A stretch of 55,806 bases of DNA from Cristatella mucedo. Lineage: Eukaryota; Bryozoa; Phylactolaemata; Cristatellidae. Of this stretch, positions 46,061 to 55,806 are shown one piece after another. The stretch lies in contig WPIO01000407.1 in NCBI GenBank assembly GCA_009760855.2, positions 1 through 55,806 of the forward strand, read 5' to 3'. How positions within the stretch are numbered: the first letter of the stretch is position 1; each line of letters begins with the position of its first letter. The position numbers and the translations under genes are program-made. A model generated the notes under the pieces. The model saw only the letters and a list, made by a program, of their open reading frames with translations, did no database searches and was not told the DNA's origin.

Positions 46061-46559
46061 AAATTGTACCCGGTTAAGGCTGCTGTCCATTAGAAGTAGA
46101 CCTCATAAAAGGAAACCCTTGCATATCCTGTGGTTGAACATACACCAAGATATCACTCGGTTTTTGCAAATGGTCAATATCGACCAGGCATTGACTGAGA
46201 TGGTGAGAAGACGTCCAGAATGTTAAAAAGAATTCACCAGCATCCTTTATATTTTGTTTTACTTGTTATGCACAATCAATGATGCCATTGCTCCAGAACG
46301 ACTTCACAGCATGTCAATTTATCTTGGACTGGTACCTACAGGAATACGAATCGCATCTGCATGCTACAAGGGATAATGTTACAACATTGTAAGTTACCAG
46401 GTTCGATTCTAGGAATAGTTCACAGGGCCATTGCAACTCGAGTGCATTAGCAGGTGCCTCTGGGCTATGTATTTCCAAAAAAGTAAATCACGAAAAGAAT
46501 ATGAACAACGATATAACAGAGCTGCTACTCATAGGACACCCCAAGCGTGTGGCTGCACT

Positions 46560-47350
46560 AGAAGGCTTTGCTCTTTTAATAGGTGATGCTGTTGTGCAAC
46601 CATCACCGTGTGCTCGGAATTTAGATGTCATCTTCCAAAGCTAAATTTTGAAAGCTCATTAAGATGACTGCTTCCACATCTAGCCATCACGTCTGATCCC
46701 TATCTAAGATTATGAGCTGTCTTCCTACTGGCTGGCAAAAATTTAACTAGGTTCGTAGTTCTATCCCGGCTTGATTATTGTAATTCCCTTTTGGCAGGGC
46801 TACCAAAAAAAGTCACTAGGCCACTGAAGCTGATTATGAATATGGCTGAGAGGCTATTTTACGAATCCCCGAGGTTTGATCATGTGTCTCCTTTGCTGAA
46901 AAGAGCTTGGATGGCTGCTGGTCAATCAACAGATACAGAGTAAAGTTCTTATGCTGACCCACAAGGCCTGCCACGGCTTGGCTCCTTCATACCTAGCTGT
47001 ACCGCTGCACCAGTTTGAGCCTCTTAGTGCCCTAAGGTCCTGTATGGACAGCAAATTAGCTGTTCCATTCCTCCGCTTAAAGACCGTTAGAGACAGAAGC
47101 TTTTACTCTGCAGGTCCTAGATTGTAGAACTCACTTCCAAATCTTACGCAACGACAACTACTCTCCTTCTGCCGACTATGACACATCGTTCCCAGCCGTC
47201 TTGAGCTGCTACTTTCATGCTACTCAACTGATCTCCTGACTCAGCTATGATTCTCACTTTCCCTTTGTTGCGTGAGATGAAGTACGTTGGCTACTAAATG
47301 TGTATCGAAAGCACATTGAGTGCACTATACAAAACTTTCCTGTATAACAC
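46560..47350 (+). mobile_element. LINE-beta copy 3
   Basis: The longest LINE-beta copy here. It carries the 'SRLDYCNSLLAGLP' equivalent (CGGCTTGATTATTGTAATTC), the VDQRIQ...LMLTHKACHGLAP-like segment, KLAVPFLRLKTVRDRSFYSA and the family tail (GAGTGCACTATACAAAACTT). Several stops break the frame. It serves as the reference that shows copy 1 is split by a SINE. Confidence 0.75.
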
Positions 47351-47453
47351 CCACATAGTCTTTGCGGCTCTGTGGAGTTACAAACGGAGATACAAGACAA
47401 TATGATGTCACAATCATTGATGACACAAACGATATATCAGTGGTCACAGTTAC

Positions 47454-47645
47454 CTGTTCACATCCTCCATAGAGATCAATGACACCATGCCAGGATTGAC
47501 TGCTACAGCTCACCACGTCGTTTGCAGCTATGCCCTGATCAACATCATTGACATATACGTGCAAGCTTCCATCATGATCAATTGAGATGCCGACTGAGTG
47601 AGCAGTGGTCAGTGATTCCATGTCACAACAATAATGCTCACGGAC
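47454..47645 (-). CDS. NEURL4: NEURL4 exon, C-terminal third of an NHR domain
   Basis: Bounded by GTTGGCAG and GTAACT; exactly 64 codons in phase 0. It contains HSVGISIDHDGSLHVYVND, VDQGIAANDV and WHGVIDLYGGCEQ, the signature end of a neuralized homology repeat (family pattern VGI-x-DG-LH-VNG-DQG...DLYG-C-Q). The intron-retained reading continues VTV, which also fits the family, so a later donor is possible. The GTAACT donor is preferred because the next exon continues in phase. Confidence 0.85.
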
Positions 47646-47789
47646 CTGCCAACATAGTAAATATATTTTTAATAAGCTGCTGAAGAAGACAAAGGCAATA
47701 TAAAAGAATGCAACAAGCCTGGTAACGAACTGAAAATACTCATGGAAACAACGTTAAGGGAATGAACTTAAAGCTAAAAATTTAAAGGG

Positions 47790-47932
47790 TAGCTGATTCA
47801 ACAGCCTCGTTTATATAGTGGCAGAAGAGCCTTAACGACTATCACCACTGCTTGCAGTGGGCAATAAAGCATCGCTCACAGCAGAACTCGAACCCACGAC
47901 CTGGGGTGAGCACCTTACCCCTGGGCTAAGAC
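47790..47932 (-). mobile_element. SINE-A copy 8
   Basis: Minus-strand short-head copy: CTTAGCCCAGGGGTAAGGTG, CTCACCCCAGGTCGTGGG, B box GGTTCGAGTTC, body, and GAGGCTGTTGAATCAGCTA. It lies about 145 bases upstream of the NHR exon's acceptor site. Confidence 0.85.
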
Positions 47933-48321
47933 ACAATGTCAATCCCTAGCACTGTACGCTATTATCGCTAGCGTCTGCATACGAAGATCTCACAACTCTT
48001 TGATTGATTAAGCATGCATGCACGAAACAGATTCAGGAAAAAGAATCAAGGATAAGCAATAATTTTTTCGAATACTCAGGAAAAAAGGCTAGAGCATAAT
48101 AAGCACATTCTGAAGAAGTAACTTCCATATCAGCATTAAAAACAAGGTTACCAACAAACACCACATCACGACAATCACATTACTATGTATAAATGCTATT
48201 ATTAAATATGAGGGATGGTAACCAAAAAATAAGGCAATCCAAAACTTGCAAGAGCATTCGAACAGGGACAACAGTTAAAAATCAAGAGGGACACTTCCCA
48301 AACAAATTGGACAATTTTCTA

Positions 48322-48329
48322 ATAAATAC
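48322..48329. repeat. left 8-bp target duplication (ATAAATAC)
   Basis: Identical to 51538-51545. Confidence 0.95.
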
Positions 48330-48339
48330 TAGGGCTGTA

Positions 48340-48425
48340 CCGGATTTGATTTTTTCAAATTCGGCCGGAGCCGGATTTGCCGGATTTTTGATGACAAATA
48401 CGGCCGGAGCCGGATTTGTTCATCG
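48340..48425 (+). repeat. hAT-1 left subterminal repeats
   Basis: Two copies of CGGCCGGAGCCGGATTTG with a CCGGATTT between them; a likely transposase-binding array, by analogy with other hAT elements. Confidence 0.75.
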
Positions 48426-48751
48426 GACAAATTTTTACCATTTGTACTACCAAGTTTTTACTTGAGGATATATACTACAATAAATATTTAATTAAAAAAA
48501 TATTATTAATAATAAGTAGCATCATTGTCTTTTGCTGTTTGTTTATTTTTGTGTAATAGGTGTTGCTGTGGGAGACCTCAGTGATAATCGTATAGCAGTG
48601 ACATTTTATTAAAAAATTGAGTAAACATTTTTTACATCATAATATTGGTAATACACAAAAAAAAATGAAAAAGAGACTAAAGTTCAAAATTCAAAAATAC
48701 AAAAATAAGTACTGTAATTTTATATATTTTTCATACATTTGTTTCTTAAAT

Positions 48752-50680
48752 TTATTTCATCAGTTTTGAATTATATTTGAGAAATATCAGTCGAGCTGCA
48801 TTCTCTGGCAGAAGTGAACTTCGATGATCACTGAGGACTTCCCCAGCAACACTGAACAAACGTTCTGAAGGTACACTTGTGGTGGAGCACCCAAATAAAC
48901 GCGAGCTACTGTTGCCAGAGCTGGCAGTCGTTCCCTGTTCTGTCTCCACCACTGTAGTGGATCAGCCTCTCTGTTTATTAATGGCTCTGCCAAGTATTTG
49001 TTCAGCTGACTGTCAATGTCTGGGGTGTTGCTCACTGCCTGTGGTACCAGCAGTAGATTGAACAATGTCATCAAAACATTCCCAAAGTACTGATGATTGA
49101 GAAGAATTATCCAGCCGGGCTTGCTTGGCTGGAATTTCTTCATTTGTGTCAACCTGCCGCTCAGACTGATTTTTGTGGCTTCCATCTTGCACAGTTTCTA
49201 TCTGCCCTGTCAATTCATTGAATGCAAGCAGAACCCTTGCTTTTTGTAGCTGTCAGTGTAGCTTCTGATGAGAAGAATTTTGTTTTGAATCGTGGATCAA
49301 TCATTGTCGCCACTGTATACAGGGCTTCCTGCTCGATACTGTCAAAGCGTTCATTCAATGAGTTGATTAGGGTTGACCTCATAGTCGTTTTACACCTGCA
49401 TCTGTGCAGTCCTTCTTCAACAGGTTCCGCAGAGCTGTTACAATAGGAATAACTAGTGATATACGTGCTGCTTCACGGCTAACTTCTCTTTGTGCCTCTT
49501 CAAACGGAGCAAGCACGGACACAGCATTTTCAGCCACGGACCACTGATGTGCAGTTGGGCAGGAAGTGCCAACGACTTCTGAACAGTAGAGGGTTAATGC
49601 ACGACGCTGTTCACATAGACGACGCAGCATGTAAAACGTTGAGTTCCATCTTGTGCTCACGTCTTGTAACAGCTGGTGGTCTGGCAAACCCAGTTCAGCC
49701 TGCAACTCCTTGAACCGACCACTCGCAGATGAAGAATGTTTAAAATGACCAAACTAATTTCTTTCCGATACTTATTATGTCTGATACTCCCCGCTGACTG
49801 AGCAATCCGTCATGCACACATAACTGCATGGTATGTGCAAAGCACCCGAAGCTTTTTATGTTGGCATCACGAAAACATTTTGATATGTTCGCCGCATTGT
49901 CTCGAAGTACGACATGACAGCGTCCAAAGCTAATGTTCCATTTGTCAAGCATCTGCTGAAAGGCAGTCATCAGTCCAGCAGCAGTGTGTGATGACCAGCA
50001 AATGGCATGCAATCCAACACAAAACTCATGTTTTCAAACTCCTCTGTCAGCCAATGGGCAGTTAAGCCCATGAATGATTGCACAGTATTGTCTGCTGTCC
50101 ATGTATCAGTGGTAAAGGACAGAAACGGAGTAGTTGCTGGATCGAGTATTACCAACAGCTGGGTGCAAACTTCATCATTAATTTCAGGAATGACTCTCTC
50201 TGCAAAATATTTTCGTGATGGAACAGTGTAACGCCTCTCTAAAACTCCCATGAGTTCAACAAAGCCTGCCTTCTCAACAATCTGAACCGGTTGCATATCT
50301 GTTATTATCATCTTAGCAATGGCACGGTGAATTCTCACTGATGAGCTGTTATTGATATCCCATACTTTCATGCATGCAACTTGTTTCGGAATCGTTTTCT
50401 GGATCATGACTTTGCCTATTGCACCAGGTGTAACATTCGGCAGTGCTGCAGTTTCAGCCTTCTTCTTTGCATTAGCAATTTTGGTTTGCATTTCGTTGTA
50501 TTCTTTATAATGTTTTGAGCGAAGATGTGTCAGCATGGCCGAAGTTGAAAATTTTTTGGGCTCATCTGGTTTACCACGTGACAAGATGCTTGGACACAGC
50601 AAACACTGGGATTTTGAGCTGTCACCGTCCTTTTCTCTGAAGTATTCCCAAACTGGACTGTTTTTTTTTTTTTTTGTCAT
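48752..50680 (-). pseudogene. hAT-1 transposase with BED finger, frameshifted
   Basis: The first frame (50680-49970, 236 codons) starts with a BED zinc finger: VWEYF at 10-14, C26 and C29, H52 and H57. It continues to the first catalytic Asp block SFTTDTWTADNTV. Later frames supply the second block (RCHVVLRDNAANIS, FAHTMQLCVHDGLL), DVSTRWNSTFYMLRRL, the ATMIDPRFK motif (around 49300), and the C-terminal dimerisation region PLQWWRQNRERLPALATVAR with SVPSERLFSVAGEVLSDHRS near 48870. The pieces lie in three frames, needing at least four single-base shifts plus an in-frame stop, so the gene is dead although all domains are present. Related to ZBED-type proteins. Confidence 0.9.
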
Positions 50681-51424
50681 CTAGTTAAAAATAAAACACA
50701 ATTAAAAGACTTTTGGATTTATTTATAAGGCCGCCCTTTACGCGTATAGCCAGCAATTTATGCGCACTGCACGCACACACACACGCATTCTCCACGGCAG
50801 TCACACTGACCTGGTCCTATGTACAGAATTCAAATACGTGAATGCAGCCCCGTTTTAGGTTACGTACTTCAGCGGGGCGCGATTAACTGCCAAAAGCTGT
50901 CGCGGCACACCAGACCAACCAAAATGTGTTCAGTGACTTCTGTAGTGACGCGGTCTGGCGCTAGCAACACTGCGCACTACGCAAAACTCAAATTTCGGAA
51001 AAAAGCGCAAAAGATATACAGTGCTAGTGGTGTTGTTACCTGCACGGATTTGCAAGTTGTCTCGCCTTGGCTGCAGAGTGACTGCTATTGCAATGAAGGT
51101 ATACCGTGAAGAAGTTCCGCACGCTTCCGCCAAGTGCGGCTTCGTGAGACCAAATGCACTGCGAACGAATCTATGGTGCGGCCTGACCGACGACGGGCTG
51201 CCGCTCGCAGCGTTCCGCTCTGACGTCTGAGAATCTAACCTCGCTCGGAAACGTTCCGCCGCGAGCCGAGGTCAAAACCATGTCGTTACGACCTGACGTC
51301 GGAGTGCTCAATCAGCGTCTGAACGTCCTCTCGGCCTCCCCACCCTCTCCCGACGCAGAGCGCAGGGACGTCGGGCCAGCTCCTTCCTCTTATAAATGGA
51401 ACGAGTAATATATTCAACCAAAAT

Positions 51425-51537
51425 TCGAAAAATCCGGCCAAATCCGGCCAAGTTTTGGCCGGAGCCGGAGCCGGAGCCGGATTTGTAAATTGGCCGGAAT
51501 TCGGCCGGAGCCGGAGCCGAATTCCGGTACAGCCCTA
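51425..51537 (+). repeat. hAT-1 right subterminal repeats and terminal repeat
   Basis: ATCCGGCCAAATCCGGCC, then two clusters of GGCCGGAGCCGGAGCCGGA, then the terminal CCGGTACAGCCCTA. The clusters run in the same direction as those at the left end. Confidence 0.8.
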
Positions 51538-51545
51538 ATAAATAC
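51538..51545. repeat. right 8-bp target duplication (ATAAATAC)
   Basis: Exact match to 48322-48329. Confidence 0.95.
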
Positions 51546-52297
51546 ACCATATAATCGAATGCAAACAACATTTTAGTCCGACGGTAGATGCTCTCCTGTC
51601 CGTCTGTATTTTAAAACCACGGCATCAGTTGAAACCACTACTGACGGCAGCGAGTGCATTCAGCCGTAAAGGGATGCCGAGCAACAGTGGGAGGTCGAGA
51701 GTAGAGTCATCCCCACCCACTTTGACTTCCGTTAAGTATAACAGCAGATATGGACTCGGATCACAGATCAAAGCAGAAGTAATGGTTGAAGCTCATGACC
51801 AAATTCGGCTAGAACACGTAAGTGATCTAGCCAAGGCTTTAAGCCATTTGCTGTGAATGAGAGAATATGATCCTAATAACTTAATCCATAGCAAACATAA
51901 TCTACATAGCTCAATAAATACAGCACTAGCCCAGAAAACCAGAGGTTGCAAAATTCAAAATTCCTCCCCCTTCCCACTCCCAAGCAAACCTTTTCTGCTC
52001 TCCTACCCATTGAAGATGGCCTTCGGTCGGTCTGTATTTTTCATATTCAAATTGGTTAGCTTGCTATTTAATGAAAGAAAAAAACCTCGACATGGAAAAC
52101 AGCAGCTATAAAATTATATGCAAACTAGCTTGAATTACCCATTATGAAAACTATGCACAGATCACATAATTAACCGTGAATGCCAAACAACAAAGTTCTC
52201 TTAGCATGCTAACGGTTGGATTATATCACTTAGTAAAATGTTGGCTAAGCAATATTTTACGATGTCAGCAATTTTAATCCAAGCACAATTTAATTAC

Positions 52298-52456
52298 CTT
52301 AGATCCATTACAGATAATGCTATTGCCCCGTATGAGCCAGCAGCACTCAGTAAGCATCGTTGCATTGCATGGTAACTCCATCCCACGAGAGGGCAGTGTG
52401 GAAATACCAATCATCAGTGATGATGACCACTTCGCATTCATACGGTCGATGCGTAC
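52298..52456 (-). CDS. NEURL4: NEURL4 exon, middle of an NHR domain
   Basis: Bounded by GCTGTGCAG and GTAATT; exactly 53 codons in phase 0. VRIDRMNAKWSSSLMIGIST is the highly conserved centre of NHR domains (family pattern of a basic/acidic start followed by WSGSL-IG-T). CWLIRGNSIICNGSK forms the segment before the final third. Phases join the neighbouring exons to a single NHR domain. Confidence 0.9.
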
Positions 52457-52626
52457 CTGCACAGCACATAGAAATTAATAAATAGGTTTGATATTTCCAG
52501 GCACAATAAATATGCGGCCTATAAGCAGAGCAACCAGTGTCAAGCTAAAAGACGTGTGATTTAGCTTAACATAGACTCTCAGATTCCAACATGTCTTAAC
52601 AGGGAAGAGGCTGCACACTTAGGTAC
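52457..52626 (-). other. NEURL4: short NEURL4 intron (170 bp)
   Basis: GTACCT donor to TGTGCAG acceptor, phase 0. Confidence 0.8.
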
Positions 52627-52801
52627 CTTAAACAGCTCATTCCGACGAAGAGGTCGCTTAGAAAAAATCACTCCATCATCATAACCCCCGACTCGTGATG
52701 CTGTGGTCAGGCTGCTGTTTAGTACAATATTTTTACCGTGACAAGTGGGATGAAACTGCATGTGCAAACCTGAACGAGTGTCACTGTCTCCACCAAAACA
52801 C
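52627..52801 (-). CDS. NEURL4: NEURL4 exon, start of an NHR domain
   Basis: Bounded by GTTGTAG and GTACCT; 175 bases, one base completing a codon then 58 codons. CFGGDSDTRSGLHMQFHPTC leads into GKNIVLNSSLTTASRVGGYD and DGVIFSKRPLRRNELFK, the beginning of a neuralized homology repeat (family pattern FH..G.N..L...A.R...-..GIVFS.RPL..-E.F). The frame upstream of the acceptor is not exonic. NEURL4 proteins have several NHR repeats, so this should be the last one, with earlier repeats to the right of the window. Confidence 0.9.
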
Positions 52802-53809
52802 CTACAACGATAATAGCATAGGCCAGCTTAAGGTATATTATTCTTATCAGGAGATTTCGTAGCAATCATCCAACATATATCCCCTCATCAAATCTGCAGT
52901 ATGTCTTGCTAATCATGGCAAGTATAGCTTCACCTACAAAACAGAGAATACCTTTCCTAAAAAAAGATATCACCGTGTATATTTACATAGCATCATGCAA
53001 CCCAATGAGATACTGAAGCATTAGAGTGAAAGCGTATGTAATGCCGTTCTCGGGAGTTGAACTCATAACACTTGAAAATCGAAGGCAAGAGTCATATAAA
53101 CTCGCCCATTTCAACGAAATCCTGACAAAATGGTTAATCGAATGAAAAATATGATGCAAACACATAAATCGAGCATGTGCCTAGCCTATTTCAGTTTATG
53201 TCTTTCGATGGAGACAAGAGAGTCGAAGAATCAGTATGACCTGTATGATCAGTATGACCCTTCTGTTACTCCACAAACGGCATTGAAAGCAGCTATGCTA
53301 TTACGGAGCAAGGGAGCAAGCTGTTGGTAGCTTTGCGAGAAGTGGAGTATGAACGGTAGAGAGCACACTATAGGATCAAGAAGAGAAACTGCCATATCAC
53401 CTTTGAAAGTCATCGACAGCCTCTGAGTTGCTACAACTGGCAAAGACACTGCCTTCAAGCACTCACCTAGTTTTCGCTTCTGTCTATAAATTCAAAAATG
53501 TATTTGGCTAAGTGCATGTTGCAAAAGAGTGTCTACAGCATCCACACAGCATGTGGCTAAGAAAATGCATAACATGTAACACGGTAAAAAAAAAAGTGGG
53601 AGATCGTGGCCAAAGCAAAAAAGATTCCAGGGAAGTGTAGCAAGTAGACATAAAGCAGCCACTCGGATATGGGGGGGGGCCGGTACAAGAATAAAGTCAT
53701 CAAGATTGGAACACATGAGCTAAGCAGTCCAGGACAAGCAGAGCCACTAGCAATTAAGCAACAAATCTGTCAATGTGTTCTCCTGTGAAGACCCGTGGGC
53801 TATGTTTGA
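52802..53809. other. probable NEURL4 intron, no exon confirmed
   Basis: The previous exon must end in phase 2. A 17-base segment at about 53465-53481 (TTTATAG before, GTGAGT after on the minus strand) fits that phase but is too short to support. Frames at 52983-53165 and 53492-53716 show no known motif. Confidence 0.45.
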
Positions 53810-54377
53810 AGCAACAGATATTTCGCTTGACGGTTAAAAGTCAGATAGTTTTTTGCAAGAAATGGTAGTTGCAGTCCCAAGATCTTGTCAATGGCAGTTT
53901 GCAGTCTTTGCACGTCGACCCGGCTGCCAGCCAACCGGAATGATGGGTGGCGACATAACGACGAGAGAAACAAGTGAATTCTCAACTTCTTTTTAAATTT
54001 TGTCAAGTCGGGGAATGTAGCATGGCAGTCGGGAGTGAGTCTCAGGCATTTGGAACATACCAACTAAAGGTGCGATTTCCTAAGGATTTGAGGTTGGTTC
54101 CAGGCACAGCTAAGCGACTTGAGTCCAACGAGCAGTAGTACGATGCCTGGCCTGATGGGGAAATAGTTAAGATAGGTAAGCTGGAAAAAAAGAGTATGAA
54201 GAGCAGTGAGTGACAAAACCTTGAAGTCGATGCGCTGCTTGATAGGCAGCCAATGCAGGTGGGTGAAACGTAGGGCGATGCAGCAAATGTGACGTTCACG
54301 GCAGACGAGCCAAACGGCTGACTTTTTGACCAACAGTGCCATTTTGCACAGGCCAGAAGACCTGCAAAAAGAGAGTT

Positions 54378-54508
54378 ACTAGTTGATTTTACAGCATCTT
54401 TTGCACAGCAAAAGAAGAGCCTTTACAGCTATTACCGCTGCTTGCAAAGGCAATAAGGGATCGCCCACCGAAGGATTCGAACCATGACCTCGGGACCGAG
54501 GTCGTAAA
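54378..54508 (-). mobile_element. SINE-A copy 9, head truncated
   Basis: The minus strand keeps the GACCTCGG-TC-CCGAGGTC hairpin (perfect), B box GGTTCGAATCC-like, the body and AAAATCAACTAGTAACTC at the end. The tRNA-like 5' end is missing or replaced by a poly-T stretch. Inserted in LINE-alpha copy 9. Confidence 0.8.
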
Positions 54509-55049
54509 AAAAAGAGAAAACAGTTGCAAAAGTCAGACGGGATGTCACAAATGCGTGGACAAACTTGGATGTGGTATTCCTGTCTACGTGGGCCTGTATT
54601 TTAACAACTTTACTTTGCTGAAAGTAGACATGATTGACTGAGGAGCTAATTTGGTTTTTTAGTGATAGGTCAATTTGAAACCGGACACCCAGATTTGGTG
54701 CAGATGCTACAGGTGAGATACACTGGCACAGCCCATTTTGAGGTATAGGTTTTATAATTTCTGAGTAAACACTTGGTTTCCCCATAGATAGTTGGTTTTT
54801 ATAATTATTCAATTTGAGAAAGTTTGCTGCCATTCAAGCACGTACACCAGCCATTCAAGCAGCAAAGGAGTGTGGATTTTGACGTACTAGATGACAGGAA
54901 GGGACAAAAGCACTGGTACAACTGAGTGTCATCTGCATAGAAAGGAAAGCTTAGATTTTGCTTGGCGATTACATCGACAAGAGAGAGAGAGTATAAACCA
55001 CAAAAAGAAGTGGGCCAAACACAGAGCTCTGGGACATCCCATATAATAA

Positions 55050-55190
55050 ATAAATATAGCTCATTTGTATAGCGCCCTAAGAGAACTTAATCTCTATTCA
55101 GGCGCTTCACACATGCTGTACGGCTCGAGCCCACGACCTCGGCCACCTTGGTCGGGGCTAGCACCTAATCACTGGGCCAAACCAGCTTGC
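55050..55190 (-). mobile_element. SINE-B copy 4
   Basis: The minus strand begins GCAAGCTGGTTTGGCCCAGT, has CCGAGGTCGTGGGCTCGAGC and ends in the shared tail (GAATAGAGATTAAGTTCTCT, TAGGGCGCTATACAAATGAG) followed by an AT-rich (TATTTATT) stretch. Inserted within LINE-alpha copy 9. Confidence 0.85.
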
Positions 55191-55379
55191 ATACTTGAAA
55201 GACTCAGGGGTTGAGTGGTTGCCAGTTTACATCAACACTTTGGAAGTCTCCCCACTGAGATATGACCTCAATAATTGCAGTGCCAGTTGCCCAGTCAAGT
55301 AGAGTCGATCGAGGGTCGATCGAAGATTTAGCGATCAGACACTGTCGGAAAGTCTTTAAAAAGAACAAGCTGATGTGTG

Positions 55380-55806
55380 TTGCCAAGCACAATCTAGGCT
55401 TTCACTTCTATGCGGATGACACTCAGTTTGTACGTTTGCTTTGATCCCTCCCAGCCTTCGAGCACCTCAAATTCTCTCAACTCACTTGCTGCATGCATTG
55501 ATGACATCCGATCATGGATGGCAGCAAAATTTTCTAAAACTAAACGATGATAAAACTAACTTACTAGTTATGGCAAACCTAGTGTTATTCAGAATTGAAA
55601 GGCTGACTTTCAAAATTGGCTTGCCAGCATATCTCCAGTCGTTAGACGACCACATCAGCTCACAGTCAAAATCAGCCTATTTTTTTCCAGCTTCATAACA
55701 TTGCTAAAATTTGGGCTTGTTTAGATAAGGATACGCCACGTCCAAGGTGGTCCATGCATTCGTGACATCTCGTCCGGGGGGGGGGAACTTCTGCAACTCA
55801 CTGCTT
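55380..55806 (+). mobile_element. LINE-alpha copy 10, runs off the window
   Basis: Starts in the palm domain at HNLGFHFYADDTQF with an intact catalytic YADD. It continues through the FLKLNDDKTNLLVM and DDHISS equivalents to the 'FVTSRLDFCNSLL' equivalent at the window edge. Frameshifts and a 9-base G run at 55778 are present. It lies head to head with copy 9. Confidence 0.8.

Larger units (their letters stand above)
44498..47453 (-). other. NEURL4: NEURL4 intron packed with LINE and repeat-X copies
   Basis: Contains LINE-alpha copy 8, repeat X copy 2 and LINE-beta copy 3, all plus-strand, that is antisense to the gene. The donor is GTAACT directly after Gln of the NHR exon. Confidence 0.7.
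48330..51537 (-). mobile_element. complete hAT DNA transposon (hAT-1), 3,208 bp
   Basis: Terminal inverted repeats TAGGGCTGTACCGG at the left and its exact complement CCGGTACAGCCCTA at the right, flanked by the 8-bp duplication ATAAATAC. Both ends carry subterminal GGCCGGAGCCGGA repeats. The transposase lies on the minus strand with about 0.85 kb of leader on its 5' side. Perfect terminal structure with a frameshifted gene means it inserted fairly recently but cannot move by itself. Confidence 0.95.
47646..52297 (-). other. NEURL4: NEURL4 intron carrying SINE-A and a hAT transposon
   Basis: 4.65 kb, mostly the 3.2-kb hAT element in the same orientation as the gene. GTAATT donor and GGCAG acceptor. 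It divides one NHR domain. Confidence 0.8.
53810..55360 (-). mobile_element. LINE-alpha copy 9, with two SINEs inside
   Basis: The minus strand reads, from right to left: an uncertain upstream part (55195-55360), the catalytic FYADDTQLY (around 54945), AANFLKLNNYK, MGKPSVYSEI and APNLGVRFQIDLSL, then SINE-A copy 9. It resumes with LVKKSAVWLVCRERHICC, LHWLPIKQRIDFKVLS and LTKFKKKLRIHLF near 54000. SINE-B copy 4 lies at 55050-55190. Frames are broken throughout. Confidence 0.75.

Noticed and set aside
48879-49713. Plus-strand frames across the hAT transposase
   Set aside because: They are shadows of the minus-strand transposase.

Overview
This is an intron-bearing, repeat-rich animal nuclear window, probably from an invertebrate. 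It contains tRNA-derived SINEs, CR1/L2-type LINEs, hAT and pogo DNA transposons, long microsatellites and GT-AG introns, and has no operons or bacterial features. An intronless GT10 fucosyltransferase and a NEURL4 orthologue fit an arthropod, perhaps a chelicerate, but that placement is a weak inference.

Two genes are supported. (1) An apparently intact single-exon alpha-1,3-fucosyltransferase lies on the minus strand at 3285-4478. (2) The 3' half of a neuralized-like protein 4 gene (NEURL4) lies on the minus strand between 52801 and 34385. Eight exons were assembled by eye. They encode the last NHR domain, a conserved YQxLCxRF/LGLP segment, a Cys-rich segment ending in LGWCRF, an acidic linker and the conserved C-terminus. 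Phases agree at every junction except one, where an exon between 37112 and 41431 must exist but was not found. The start of the gene lies beyond the right edge.

Most of the rest is transposon debris. LINE-alpha is a CR1/L2-like element with a conserved tail and an (ATT)n end; LINE-beta is a relative with a different tail. SINE-A has 9 copies. SINE-B has 4 copies and shares its 3' tail with LINE-alpha. These are stacked: SINEs sit inside LINEs at 890, 2001, 20424, 26437, 54378 and 55050, and one LINE sits inside another at 27389-28866. The best-defined elements are a 3,208-bp hAT with terminal inverted repeats and an exact 8-bp target duplication in a NEURL4 intron (48330-51537); an internally deleted pogo/Tigger-like element (32324-33624) inside an unclassified repeat whose empty site can be read in a second copy; and an undescribed 662-bp element (11941-12602) with an exact 8-bp duplication, C-rich ends and telomere-like heptamers.

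I found no convincing new multi-gene system. The most novel items are the 662-bp element, the two unclassified repeat families (X and Y), the hairpin shared by both SINE families, and a possible composite SINE. Repeat edges are given to about 10-30 bases unless target duplications fix them.
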